Shown: positions 33,447 to 44,254, counted from the first letter of the stretch. The stretch: DNA of 64,000 nt from CAVVEC01 sp963747105 (GCA_963747105.1 CAVVEC010000001.1:124001-188000); one strand, 5' to 3'. Notes: generated from the letters alone by a model not told the origin. Made by a program: numbers and translations.

Positions 33447-35345
33447 ATGAAGTCGGTCATTGTAGGCACCGCAGGTCATATTGATCACGGGAAAACCGCA
33501 CTGGTCAAGGCATTGACCGGCATCGACGCCGACCGCCTCGAGGAGGAGAAACGTCGCGGCATCACTATTGACATCGGCTTTGCTCATCTTGATTTGCCCG
33601 CGCCGGATGGGGCAATTCTGCGGTTGGGGTTCGTGGACGTGCCCGGACACGAACGCTTCGTCCGCAACATGCTGGCGGGCGTTGGCGGCATCGATCTGGT
33701 GCTGCTGGTGATTGCCGCCGACGAATCTATCAAACCGCAGACTCGCGAACACTTCGACATCTGCCGCTTGCTGGCGGTGCGCCGCGGTATTACAGTGCTG
33801 ACCAAATCGGACCTCGTCGATCCAGAAACTTTAGATGTAGTACGCCTCGAAGTGGAAGAATTTCTGCGAGCTTCGTTTCTTGACACCTCGCGATCACCAA
33901 TTGTGGCGGTGAGCTCGCTGACGGGCGCGGGACTTGACGAGCTGAAACGTGTTCTGGTGAGCGTCGCTTCGGAGGTCGCGGCCAGAGATTCCAGCGCGAT
34001 TCCCCGCTTGCCCATCGATCGCGTATTCACGATGAAAGGCTTCGGCACGGTAGTCACGGGCACGCTGGTTTCAGGCACCGTGCGCAGGGAAGACGATCTT
34101 GAAGTCTTCCCAAACGGACTGCGCGTACGAGTTCGGGGTGTTCAGGTACACGGGAAACCCGCGGAGCAGGCCGTGGCTGGTCAGCGGACAGCGCTGAATC
34201 TGTCGGGCGTGGGCACGGAACAACTTGCACGTGGCATGACCTTGGCGTCGCCCTTGACGTTTCACGCGTCCTGTCGCGTAGGCGTGGAGCTTTCGCTGTT
34301 GCCTTCGGGGAAGCCGCTGAGAGACCGTGCCCGCGTACATTTTCACTCGTACACTTCGGAAACAATTGCGACGGTCCTACCCTACGGCAAGAAGCAGGTT
34401 GTGCCCGGCGAGGCCGCTGTCGCGCAGTTGCGTCTTGCTGATCCCATGCTCCTGCTGCCTGGTGACCGTTTCATCGTCCGCCAATTTTCTCCCGTGGTGA
34501 CGATTGGTGGAGGAGTAGTGGTGGAAAATGCGCCTCCGCAAAGGGTGAAGGAGGCGGCTGGCTACGCCAGCTTTCTCGAGATGCTCGCGAAAGAATCGCC
34601 GGCGGGCGCGCTCCGGGCGCGAGTCACGGCAGGCGGCGCCAAGGGATTGAGTATTTCTGAGGTGGTAGCCCGAACCGGCTGGACCAGCCAGCGGATCGCG
34701 GCCATTGCTTACGGGATTCCTGAGATCATGCGCATCGGAGACTCTTTCGTCTCCAGCGCGGCGCTGGACATGGTGCGCAAAGGCCTGGTTCCCGTTCTCG
34801 ACGCCTTCCATAAACGCAACCCTTTGGATGCAGGCATGAGCCAGGAAAAGCTGCGTGCGCGCTTCTCCCAGGTTGCGCCGGAGATCTTCGCCAGAATATT
34901 CGAGGAAGCCTTGCGGGAAAAGAAGATCGAACTGGCCGGCGAATTCGTCCGCCTGGCCGGCCGTGGCGTAGTGATGAAAGACGAAGAGGCCGAGTCCAAG
35001 CAGACGATCGAAGCCGCATTCGCTTCAGCGGAACTCAAAGTCCCGGCGCTCAAAGATGTGCTTGCCGGGTTGAAAGTGGACAAGGCCCGTGCGCAGAAAA
35101 TCGTCACCCTGTTGCTGCGCGACAAAATCCTGGTAAAGATCTCCGAAGATCTCGTCTTTCATCGCGATGCTTTGGCCGATCTCCGCAGACGCATGGCGGC
35201 GGCAAAATCGAGGTCGCCTAAGATCGGCGTGGCAGAGTTCAAAGACCTGGCCGGCGTCAGCCGCAAGTATGCCATCCCTCTGCTGGAGTACCTGGATCGC
35301 GAGCATGTGACCCGGCGCGTGGGAGACGAAAGAGTGATTCTGTAG
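33447..35345 (+). CDS. selB: Selenocysteine-specific elongation factor
   Basis: 632 residues from ATG 33447. Delivers Sec-tRNA to in-frame UGA codons marked by a SECIS hairpin. GTPase motifs: GTAGHIDHGKTALVKAL, TGIDADRLEEEKRRGITIDIG split over the switch region, DVPGHERFVRNML and TKSDLVD; then the EF-Tu-like barrels (DRVFTMKGFGTVVTGTL) and winged helices from about 420 to the end that bind SECIS RNA. selA, selC and selD are not seen in this window, so the rest of the machinery must be elsewhere. Gap to the previous gene is 65 bp, same strand. Confidence 0.95.
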   Translation: MKSVIVGTAGHIDHGKTALVKALTGIDADRLEEEKRRGITIDIGFAHLDLPAPDGAILRLGFVDVPGHERFVRNMLAGVGGIDLVLLVIAADESIKPQTREHFDICRLLAVRRGITVLTKSDLVDPETLDVVRLEVEEFLRASFLDTSRSPIVAVSSLTGAGLDELKRVLVSVASEVAARDSSAIPRLPIDRVFTMKGFGTVVTGTLVSGTVRREDDLEVFPNGLRVRVRGVQVHGKPAEQAVAGQRTALNLSGVGTEQLARGMTLASPLTFHASCRVGVELSLLPSGKPLRDRARVHFHSYTSETIATVLPYGKKQVVPGEAAVAQLRLADPMLLLPGDRFIVRQFSPVVTIGGGVVVENAPPQRVKEAAGYASFLEMLAKESPAGALRARVTAGGAKGLSISEVVARTGWTSQRIAAIAYGIPEIMRIGDSFVSSAALDMVRKGLVPVLDAFHKRNPLDAGMSQEKLRARFSQVAPEIFARIFEEALREKKIELAGEFVRLAGRGVVMKDEEAESKQTIEAAFASAELKVPALKDVLAGLKVDKARAQKIVTLLLRDKILVKISEDLVFHRDALADLRRRMAAAKSRSPKIGVAEFKDLAGVSRKYAIPLLEYLDREHVTRRVGDERVIL

Positions 35346-35399
35346 GTTCGATTCACCACTGATTTCTCAGATCAGAGTCTTGAATCCGCGGAGGAACAC

Positions 35400-35466
35400 T
35401 TTGCGCGGTTTTTGCGCGGTTCCATCTTTAAGAATCCGTGCGATCCGTGAAAATCCGTGGCCAGTC
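35400..35466. repeat. Intergenic repeat (GCGCGGTTTTTGCGCGGTT and ATCCGTG words)
   Basis: A direct repeat TTTGCGCGGTT / TTTGCGCGGTT (35401-35423) followed by ATCCGTGCGATCCGTG and AATCCGTGGCC. An AATCCGTGGCC word recurs at about 40241-40251 after the second permease. Lies between the convergent selB and AhpD-like genes. Confidence 0.5.
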
Positions 35467-35468
35467 TT

Positions 35469-35996
35469 TCAGATTTTCTCCTCTGGAAATTCCAGTTCCA
35501 GCCCCAAGGGGGCGGTGAAGCGGTTGGTTAGGTTGGCCAATCCAATGAGCAGGTGGAGGTCCACCATCTCGGCGTCAGAAAAATGTTTTTTCAATTTGGC
35601 GGAATCTGCATCCGTGATATCTCGCGGGGAGCGGGTGAGCTTCTCCGCATACGTCAATGCACTTTGCTCTTTGTCACCGAAGCGAAGGTAGTCGCCCGCT
35701 TTCAGCGCTTTCCAATCATCCGGCGCGAGCCCGGCCCGCTTCGACGAAGCGAGGTGATGCTGCAGGCAATAGCGACAGCCATTGAGCACTGAGACGCGGA
35801 TGTAAATCATCTCGTACAGCTTGCGATCCAGCGATTTCCCTACACTGGCGTAGAAGGGGAGAAAGTTCTTGAGCGCGTCCGGGCGGTGGGCCAACGCTTT
35901 TTGCACATTGCCGGGCTTGCCCCGGAGAGCTTTTTCGTAAATCTCTTTTACTTCGGGAGAAGCTTCCTCCGCTGCAATCAACGAAATGCGTGCCAT
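35469..35996 (-). CDS. AhpD-like / carboxymuconolactone decarboxylase-family protein
   Basis: 175 residues from ATG 35996. All-helical protein with the redox motif NGCRYCLQHH (CxxC plus distal His), typical of alkylhydroperoxidase-like members that reduce peroxides. VKEIYEKALRGKPGNVQKAL and LDRKLYEMIYIRVSVLNGC are standard for the family. The frame continues far upstream over the trmFO start and is not used there. Both redox residues are cysteine, with no in-frame UGA, so it is not itself a selenoprotein despite standing next to selB. Confidence 0.88.
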   Translation of the reverse strand: MARISLIAAEEASPEVKEIYEKALRGKPGNVQKALAHRPDALKNFLPFYASVGKSLDRKLYEMIYIRVSVLNGCRYCLQHHLASSKRAGLAPDDWKALKAGDYLRFGDKEQSALTYAEKLTRSPRDITDADSAKLKKHFSDAEMVDLHLLIGLANLTNRFTAPLGLELEFPEEKI

Positions 35997-36063
35997 CGGA
36001 ACCTCGGTGATCAGAATTGACCTTCGTATAATAAAACAGCAACGCGTCCCGCGGGACCGGATC

Positions 36064-37402
36064 ATGAACCCGCCGATAAAAATCATTCGGCGCCGGCTTG
36101 GCCGGATCAGAAGCGGCGTGGCAGTGTGCGCGGCGGGGCGTGCCGGTGGAACTCTTCGAGATGCGGCCGGTGCGCTCCACACCCGCGCATCAGACCAGCG
36201 ACTTTGCCGAGCTGGTCTGCTCGAATTCTTTGAAATCTGACACAGAGAATACGGCGCCCTGGCTGCTGAAGGAAGAAATGAGGCGGGCAGGATCACTATT
36301 GATGGAAATTGCGCGGGAGTGCGCCGTGCCCGCCGGGCATGCGCTGGCTGTGGATCGAATGACTTTCGCGGCGAAAGTGACGGAAGCCATCTCGCGTGAG
36401 TCGCTGATCGCGGTGCGGCGCGAAGAAGTCACCGAGATCAACGAAGACCAGGTCACGATCATCGCCACTGGGCCCCTCACCTCGGACAAACTCTCGCAGG
36501 AAATCGCCCGACTGAGTGGATCTGCCCGCCTGTACTTCTTCGATTCGATCAGCCCCATCGTCGAAGCTGACTCGATCGATACGTCGAAAGTGTACCTGGC
36601 GGCGCGCTACGACAAGGGCTCGCCCGATTACATTAACTGCCCGATGTCGAAAGAAGAGTACGATCGCTTCTACGATGCGCTGGTTGCCGCGCAATCCGTC
36701 GAACCGCGCGATTGGGAGAAGCTGAATTACTTTGAGGGCTGCCTGCCGATCGAAGAGATCGCGCGCCGTGGCCGCGATACGTTACGCTTCGGACCGATGA
36801 AACCGGTCGGACTGAAAGATCCGCGCGCCGGGCGCATGCCTTATGCCGTCGTGCAACTGCGGCAGGAGAATCTGCGGGCGGACTCTTACAACCTGGTCGG
36901 CTTTCAGAATCATTTGAAGTTCGGCGAGCAGGCGCGCGTGCTGCGGCTCATTCCGGGCCTGGAAGACGCGCGTTTCCTGCGCTACGGACAGATCCATCGC
37001 AACACTTACATCAATGCCCCTATGCTGTTGTGTGAAACCCAGCAAATGAGGGAGCATCCGCGCGTGCTGTTCGCCGGTCAGATTTGTGGCGTGGAAGGAT
37101 ACGTGGAATCCATTGCGACGGGCTTGATGGCGGGACTTCATGCCACAGCGCTGGTCACGGGCGCGGAGCCAGTCGCGCCGCCGCGGGCGTCGGCGTTTGG
37201 GTCGCTGACTCACTACATCACGCACGCGGACGCCAGGAAATTCCAGCCAGCAAACATAACATTCGACCTGCTCCCGCCGCTGGAGCAGAGAATCCGAGAC
37301 CGCCAGGAGCGGCATCGGAAACAATGTACGCTCGCGCTAGGTGAATTCGAGAAGTGGATGCGAGAGCTGGAGGTCTGCGTGGAAGGCAAACCTCAAGAGT
37401 AA
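36064..37402 (+). CDS. trmFO: tRNA uridine-54 C5-methyltransferase (FAD, folate), frameshifted
   Basis: Makes ribothymidine at tRNA position 54 with methylene-THF and FADH2. The natural start is ATG 36064 (MNPPIKII), preceded by a TATAAT at 36027-36032. One extra base at about 36088 breaks the frame inside the FAD motif; after it the expected GAGLAGSEAAWQ continues, then FEMRPVRSTPAHQTSDFAELVCSNSLKSD, YFDSISPIVEADSID, MSKEEYDRFYDAL and QICGVEGYVESIATG. No ATG exists in the second frame upstream of the motif, so as written the FAD-binding strand is lost. Rest is intact at normal length (about 445 residues). Confidence 0.9.
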
Positions 37403-37604
37403 GCGTGTAAAAGTTAAGAAATTGACCACACAGAATCAACAGCTTAGATTTTTCATTCCAAGCTCCTGCATTTTCCAGCTCTTCACCTTTTCGATCCGCT
37501 GCCCTCCGGAACGAAATCCCTTGAAATCGCGTATCTCTAACCGGGAGACGAGTTTCGCCGTGTCCGGCTCACGTTCGGCGGGTGGGCGCGTCCAATCTAC
37601 CAGC

Positions 37605-38864
<1,260 letters not shown>

Positions 38865-38874
38865 GAACTTGTTA

Positions 38875-38950
38875 ACCACGAAGGACACAAAGGGACACGA
38901 AGGGGACCCAGTTGAATTCTCTTCGTGTACCTTCGTGCCCTTTGTGGTTT
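38875..38950. repeat. Imperfect inverted repeat between the permease genes
   Basis: Left arm begins AACCACGAAGGACACAAAGG, right arm ends TTCGTGCCCTTTGTGGTT; the arms (about 29 bases each) match at most positions when one is reversed. It fills the gap and its right arm would add a 13-residue artificial leader to permease 2. Could act as an attenuator or be a dispersed palindromic element; no T-run follows. Confidence 0.7.
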
Positions 38951-38963
38951 GCTCGCAAAAGCA

Positions 38964-40221
38964 ATGCTGATCGAAATCATTCGCGAAGCCTGGATTGCGC
39001 TGAAGCGCAACTACACGCGCAGCCTGCTGACCATGCTGGGGATTGTCTGGGGCATCGCGACCGTCACCCTGCTCATCGCCTACGGCAGCAGTTTTCGCAG
39101 CATTCTGGTCGGAGGTTTCAACGCCTTCGGCAAGAGCGTGGTCATCTGTTGGCCGCAGCAGACCAGCGAGCAACCCGGCGGGCAGCGGGCGGGAAAGAAA
39201 GTCGTGTTCGAGCAAGCCGATGTCGACATGGTGAAAGAAACTGCTCCGCTGGTGAAACACGTCTGCCGGGAAACCGTGCACCGGCCAGGGATCGCCTACG
39301 GCGACAGAATGGTGGGAACCGCCGCCGTTCGTGGCGTGTGCCCGGAGTACGGCGAGATGCGCAACGAAATCCCATCTGAGGGCCGCTGGATCAATGCCAG
39401 TGACGAATTGGAACGGCGGCGTGTGGCGTTTCTCGGGGGACGCATCCGCGAACAACTGTTCAGCGGGCGTCCCGCGGTCGGTGAGACGGTGCAGGTCGGC
39501 GGAGTCCGCTTCACCGTGATCGGAGTGATGGCCCGAAAAATCCAGCTCAGCAACTATTTCAGCAGCGACGATGAATCGGTCTGGATTCCGTATTCTGCGG
39601 CCGGCGACTTGTGGAATACGCGCTATGCCGCGGTGATGGTGTTCGAGCCGATCGCTCCTCAATTTGAAAAACCAGCCATGGCGCAGGTGCTGGCTGCCGT
39701 CGCGACGCGTCAGCAATTTTCGCCCACCGACAAGAAAGCCATTCAGATGTTCGGGCGTGACGAATTTCGTCCGGTCATCGACGCACTGACCATCGGGCTG
39801 CAGGTGTTGCTTGCATTTGTCGGAACCTTGACCCTCGGCATTGGCGGCGTGGGGGTGATGAACATCATGCTGGTTTCGGTGGACGAACGCATCCGCGAAA
39901 TTGGCCTGCGCCGCGCTCTGGGCGCCAGGAAACGGCATATCAAGTTTCAGTTCCTAGCCGAGACTCTGCTCATCATGCTCCTAGGCGGAGCGATCGGCGT
40001 GCTGCTCTCATACGCCATTGCCGCCGCCGTGGGCACGCTTCCACTGATGGGGCCGCTGTTTGAAGATGAGTCCGGCAAGGCGGACATCCATCTGCAAATT
40101 TCGCTCATGACCGTAACGCTTTCGACGCTCGTGCTGCTGATCGTCGGGGTGATCAGCGGGCTGGTTCCGGCGCTGGCGCGCCTCCAAGCTAGATCCGGTG
40201 GAAGCGCTGCGGTACGAATAG
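38964..40221 (+). CDS. ABC transporter permease, MacB/FtsX type (2), frameshifted near 3' end
   Basis: About 418 residues. Same layout as the preceding permease: EIIREAWIALKRNYTRSLLTMLGIVWG start, periplasmic domain, FtsX end (GVGVMNIMLVSVDERIREIG, RALGARKRHIKFQF). One extra base at about 40180 shifts the frame; reading across it gives the usual family end ASKLDPVEALRYE and a stop at 40219-40221, while the unshifted frame runs to 40256 with an unrelated tail (RLQARSGGSAAV). Likely paired with permease 1 in a heteromeric transporter. Confidence 0.85.
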
Positions 40222-40346
40222 AAGAGCCTATTTGCCAGAATCCGTGGCCGCTCTAGGTAACCTTCGCTAACAAATTCATTGACCCCGCCCGCGGTTCGCA
40301 GTACCTTGCTCCGGTCCCTGCAAATGTTCCTGCGCGAGGTGCGTGC

Positions 40347-41429
40347 TTGCCCATTTCTGCGATTGACGCAATCAGTCCTGCCTTCCAACACACCAAACTG
40401 CAACTCTTTCAGCCCTTTCGCGCCGCGCAGTGGGCCAAGCTCGCTCTGGTCGGATTTCTGGCGGGTGAACTCAGCTCCGGCGGGTGCAATACCGGCAACA
40501 GCTTCCAGATGCCGCCTCATGCCGGCGGTTCGCAGCGATTCCTGGACCTCGGCCTGCCCAATATCGATCCCACGGTGTTAGCGGCGCTGATCGCGTCATT
40601 AATCGTGATCGGCGGTGTGTTGATGATTTTGTTCCTCTACGTAGGCAGCGTGATGCGCTTCATCCTGTTTGACAGCGTGATTGCGAAAAAGTGTGAGATC
40701 TGGCGCGGCTGGAGCCGGCGGCAGGGGCCCGGCTGGCGGTATTTCCTCTGGCAGATTCTTCTGATGCTGGCCTTCATGGTCGGGCTCACGATCCTGATCG
40801 GAGTTCCTGCCGCCTTCGCATTTGTCGCGGGTTGGCTCAAAGACCCCCGCCAGCACATGATTCCTTTGGTTTTGTGCGGAATGCTTTTGTTCTTTGTCCT
40901 TCTAGCATTCGTCGTGTTTGGGCTGCTAGTGCATGTTCTGACCAAGGATTTCGTAGTGCCGCAAATGGCGTTGGAAAACATCAGCGCGGTGGAAGGCTGG
41001 AGGCGATTGTTACCCAGGCTAAAGGCGGAAAAGGGAGGCTATGCTGGCTATATTGCGATGAAGATTGTGATGGCTTTGGGAGCCGCGGTAGTCATCGGGA
41101 TTATTACCTTCATTGTCCTTCTGATCCTGCTCATACCGGTGGGTGGTTTCGGTATCGTGGCGGTAATGGCAGGGAAGGCTGCTGGTTGGAGTTGGAATTT
41201 GTACACCATCACGCTGGCGGTGATCGCGGGATGCGTTGTGCTGGCGATACTGCTGTACGTGATTGCCCTCATCTCCGTGCCGGCAATCGTATTCTTCCCG
41301 GCTTATTCCATCTACTTCTTCGCGGGCCGTTATCCTGCGCTGGACGGGTTGTTGCATCCTGCGCCTCTGATTCCCCCGGTTCTTCCTACGCAGCCGCCGT
41401 TGCCCCCAGAACCGGAACCCATTGGATGA
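40347..41429 (+). CDS. Polytopic membrane protein of unknown function
   Basis: About 360 residues from a TTG at 40347; the start is uncertain. The N-terminus has FQPFRAAQWAKLALVGFLAGE, then a Gly/Pro-rich loop, and five or six spans (about 78-103, 130-152, 165-195, 230-262, 280-310). GYAGYIAMKIVMALGAAVV and a Pro-rich tail are notable. No catalytic motif and no family recognised. Alone on this strand; converges with the beta-barrel gene 36 bp on. Confidence 0.65.
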   Translation: MPISAIDAISPAFQHTKLQLFQPFRAAQWAKLALVGFLAGELSSGGCNTGNSFQMPPHAGGSQRFLDLGLPNIDPTVLAALIASLIVIGGVLMILFLYVGSVMRFILFDSVIAKKCEIWRGWSRRQGPGWRYFLWQILLMLAFMVGLTILIGVPAAFAFVAGWLKDPRQHMIPLVLCGMLLFFVLLAFVVFGLLVHVLTKDFVVPQMALENISAVEGWRRLLPRLKAEKGGYAGYIAMKIVMALGAAVVIGIITFIVLLILLIPVGGFGIVAVMAGKAAGWSWNLYTITLAVIAGCVVLAILLYVIALISVPAIVFFPAYSIYFFAGRYPALDGLLHPAPLIPPVLPTQPPLPPEPEPIG

Positions 41430-41465
41430 CGGCAGCCCAGACAAGTAGCCAGCTACGTCTCGACT

Positions 41466-42296
41466 TCAATTGGGCGGCGGCGTTTGAGGGCGGCTCGCAC
41501 TGCGCCCCCAAGAGAAACGCCGGCCCAGGATGCACTTGATGATCAAGTGGTCGGTTGCGCCGGTTACGCCTGCGCCGACTCCGAAGTTGAACTCCCAATC
41601 CGGCCCGAGATTGAGATCAATTGTGGGAAAGAATTGCTGTTGCTGGTCGCGCAGAGGGTCGAAGCCTGTGATTGGTCCGTACGAAGCATAGTATTCCAGC
41701 CCGCCGCTGATTCTCTTGGTGAAGTCGTAACTGATTTTGGCATTGGGGGAGAACACCACCCCTTGATGGACCGTCAAGCCATGCCAGGAGCGATCGAGCG
41801 CGGGATTAAATGCCCAGTACCAGCGCCCAGTCTTTTGGTCTACGATCGGGCGAATCTCCCACGTCCAGGTGTCCGTCGAGAAGGCGCCCCTCTGGTATCC
41901 GATTTCGTTCGACAAACTTACTCCCACCGGCCAGTGCCAGGATGGTGGGATGCGGAATCGCGGGCGAATATGATCGCCCACCCACTGCCAACCGATGCCG
42001 GGCTGAACGCTGGTGAAGATGTAGAAGCCAGTCTCGAACCAATCAGTAAAGCCCTGCGTGATTTCGATGGTTTCGTGCTCGGCGTGATTGGAGGGCAGGA
42101 CGCCATCCACCACGGTCTTGCTGCCTTCCGCGGTGAAGTTGGAGTGCAGTTCCAGCATTGTGTTACCGGACGGGACCAGATCCGAGCCGTACACTTGGAT
42201 TTCGTAGTTGTCCTGAGCTTGGGCAGGAAGCGTATGCAGGAACAGAATCCATGCGGAGATGAAAAACACAGAGACAAGAAGCCGTCGATTCTTCAT
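41466..42296 (-). CDS. Exported probable outer-membrane beta-barrel protein
   Basis: 276 residues. Signal peptide ending near LPAQAQ (residue 28). The body is rich in alternating aromatic strands with turns (NYEIQVYGSDLVPSGNTMLE, GFTDWFETGFYIFTSVQPG, ISYDFTKRISGGLEYYASYG), as in small outer-membrane barrels. The C-terminus, however, ends in a Pro-rich tail rather than a final aromatic residue. Function unknown; possibly a porin-like or transporter-associated barrel. Confidence 0.7.
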   Translation of the reverse strand: MKNRRLLVSVFFISAWILFLHTLPAQAQDNYEIQVYGSDLVPSGNTMLELHSNFTAEGSKTVVDGVLPSNHAEHETIEITQGFTDWFETGFYIFTSVQPGIGWQWVGDHIRPRFRIPPSWHWPVGVSLSNEIGYQRGAFSTDTWTWEIRPIVDQKTGRWYWAFNPALDRSWHGLTVHQGVVFSPNAKISYDFTKRISGGLEYYASYGPITGFDPLRDQQQQFFPTIDLNLGPDWEFNFGVGAGVTGATDHLIIKCILGRRFSWGRSASRPQTPPPN

Positions 42297-42481
42297 GGGG
42301 TGATCAGCGCCGCTGCCGGTGTCGCGGCGCGACTCTCACATGATGCACGGACGGAATACTCGGTGCAAGACTTGCCTTCGAGCCTCACCCTGTGCCAGGA
42401 GCCTGTCGAAAAGTGCGGCGCAACTTTGACGGAACGGGAGTGTTCTAGCTCACCGCCCGCAGTTCAATCAGGAGGACCACC

Positions 42482-42775
42482 GTGCGACTCACTTCATGGA
42501 TTCTATCGCTCGTAGTTTGTCTGGGGGCTAACGCCGCCCAAGCTCAGTATCCACCGAATAACCCGATCAAGCATGTGGTAGTGATCGTTCAAGAGAACCG
42601 CTCACCCGATGCTAGGAGCCTGTTGAAAAGTCTTGTCATTCCGAGGAGCGAGAGCGACGAGGAATCTGTAGCTTACTTCGATTATGTAGAACTGCATATC
42701 CCTCGCTTCACCCGGGATGACAAAATACGGGATTGGCCACACGACTCCATCGTCAGTCCCCCGCGCGGTTCTTGA
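42482..42775 (+). pseudogene. Truncated phosphoesterase/phospholipase C-like gene
   Basis: Signal peptide (WILSLVVCLGANAAQAQ) followed by NPIKHVVVIVQENRSPD, which matches the very start of the AcpA/phospholipase C phosphoesterase family (normally ENRTPDNLF with the nucleophile). Right after SPD homology stops and the frame runs into a dispersed repeat (42615-42722) and stops at 42775. The other several hundred residues of the enzyme are missing, so it is a remnant. Confidence 0.75.
42615..42722. repeat. Dispersed repeat truncating the phosphoesterase remnant
   Basis: Starts with AGCCTGTTGAAAAGT, closely matched by GAGCCTGTCGAAAAGT at about 42400-42416, continues with GTCATTCCGAGGAGCGAGAG and ends with CCCTCGCTTCACCCGGGATGAC, the same closing words as copies at 3553-3597, 4893-4933 and 61042-61086 but with an inverted GTCATTCC start. 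Confidence 0.65.
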
Positions 42776-44171
42776 TCCAAATCGGGGACCCCACGAATCC
42801 GAAAGCTTTTCTAAGCTGGTTTTCCAGGAATCGCTGGTAGGAAAAGTGCAGTTTTACTTTACGGTTAGTGAAAAGCACGAACGTCGGTGGAGAAACCCCA
42901 GCTTGTGTCATGTAATAAATCTTCACGCGCTGGCGGACAGGAACTGAGGCGCGCTCGAAGTCAACATACTTCAGGAATCGGTTCATCTCGGCTGTGGGGA
43001 TGCGTTTGCGGCGTTCGGCGGCGACTTCCTCCAGCATGGGAACGATCTTTTCCATTCCCTTGCCCATGGCCGCGGAAACGAACAGGACCGGCGCGTAACT
43101 CAGGAATTTGAGGTCATTGCGAAGGTGCTGTTCGTACGCCTCATGATCCTCGGGCATTCGTTTGTGTGGCGCGGACGCCCCCGTCCGCGACTTGCTTTGG
43201 CGGGCGAGGGCGCCCGCCCCACACCACAGGTCCCACTTGTTGACGATGACGATGACCGACCGGCCGCTCTCGTGAGCGTAACCCGCGATCGCAGCATCGA
43301 GAGCGCTGACGCCTTCGGTGGCATCAATTACCAGCAGCGCAATGTCGGCGGCTTCCAGATGTTTGCGCGCCATCACGACGGAAAGTTTTTCCGCCATCAG
43401 ATGCGTCTTGCCTTTGCGGCGGATGCCGGCGGTATCAATAAAGCGGAAGCGGTGGCCGTCGCGCTCCATGACTTCATCAACGGCATCGCGAGTGGTGCCC
43501 GGAATCGGCGACACAATGGCTCGCGCCGTTCCGGTGAGTTGGTTCAGCAACGTTGATTTGCCAACGTTGGGATGGCCAATGATGGCGACCTTGGTTTCTG
43601 GAAGCTCGGCGGCGACCGGTTCTTCCGACGCGTCCTCTGGGATTTTTGCTTCTCCCGGCAGCGCTGCGAAAACCGCGTCCAGCAGATCATCCACGCCGCG
43701 TCCGTGCTCCGAAGAAACCGGAAACAGGTTTCGGATTCCCAGACGATGGAATTCGTTGGCGAGACCCTGCTGTTTGTCCGTGTCAATCTTGTTCATCGCC
43801 AGAAACAGCGGCTTGCCGCCGCGGAGCAGCAACCCGGCGAGTTCGAGATCGGGCGCCGTCAGTTCGCTGCGTCCGTCCACCACCAGGATCGCTGCGTCGG
43901 CCTCTTCCAGCGCGACCTTGGCCTGGCGAAAGATTTCTGCCGGAATAAAGTCCTTTTCGTTGAGGTTCGATTCCGCCGGTGTCCACGATGCGCAGGCTGC
44001 GTCCACGCCAGTCGGCTTGCCCGTAAAGCCGGTCACGGGTGATGCCGGGCTCGTCGCCGACGATCGCTCGCCGCGAACCGACGATGCGGTTGAAGAGGGT
44101 GGATTTGCCGACGTTGGGGCGCCCGACGATGGCGAGGGTGGGGAACGCCGGCGGCTGCCGGCAGCGCTCAT
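42753..44171 (-). CDS. der: Ribosome-assembly GTPase EngA/Der with two compensating frameshifts
   Basis: Double GTPase for 50S assembly. The second G domain is intact (IIGHPNVGKSTLLNQLTG, IPGTTRDAVDE, DTAGIRRKGK, NKWDLW) and so is the KH-like end. In the first domain the ATG frame (MSAAGSRRRS) is left at a GGGG run at 44140-44143 and resumed at about 43970; between them the correct peptide (TLAIVGRPNVGKSTLF, GDEPGITRDRLYG, VDTGGIE) is in another frame. The uninterrupted 480-codon frame therefore hides a lost P-loop. A 27-residue insert after NKWDLW is encoded by a GC palindrome pair at 43164-43224. Confidence 0.9.
   Translation of the reverse strand: MSAAGSRRRSPPSPSSGAPTSANPPSSTASSVRGERSSATSPASPVTGFTGKPTGVDAACASWTPAESNLNEKDFIPAEIFRQAKVALEEADAAILVVDGRSELTAPDLELAGLLLRGGKPLFLAMNKIDTDKQQGLANEFHRLGIRNLFPVSSEHGRGVDDLLDAVFAALPGEAKIPEDASEEPVAAELPETKVAIIGHPNVGKSTLLNQLTGTARAIVSPIPGTTRDAVDEVMERDGHRFRFIDTAGIRRKGKTHLMAEKLSVVMARKHLEAADIALLVIDATEGVSALDAAIAGYAHESGRSVIVIVNKWDLWCGAGALARQSKSRTGASAPHKRMPEDHEAYEQHLRNDLKFLSYAPVLFVSAAMGKGMEKIVPMLEEVAAERRKRIPTAEMNRFLKYVDFERASVPVRQRVKIYYMTQAGVSPPTFVLFTNRKVKLHFSYQRFLENQLRKAFGFVGSPIWIKNRAGD
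43164..43224 (-). repeat. Composite GC-rich palindrome inside der
   Basis: Two perfect 8-bp hairpins, CGCGGACG-CCCC-CGTCCGCG (43170-43189) and GGCGGGCG-AGGG-CGCCCGCC (43199-43218), enclosed by an outer inverted repeat GTGTGG (43164-43169) / CCACAC (43219-43224). On the coding strand the second reads GGGCG-CCCT-CGCCC, same core as in ligase and prmC. Translated in frame as CGAGALARQSK and RTGASAPHK. Confidence 0.85.
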
Positions 44172-44254
44172 CGAATTGGTGTTGATTCGGGTCAAAGGGT
44201 CACAGAGATTGCGTGGGCAGTGACTGGGCCAGACAGCTATTATAGAGTCTCTCC

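Noticed and set aside
35469..35996. Selenoprotein reading of the AhpD-like gene beside selB
   Set aside because: The redox motif is coded by two Cys codons and no in-frame TGA or SECIS-like hairpin is seen.
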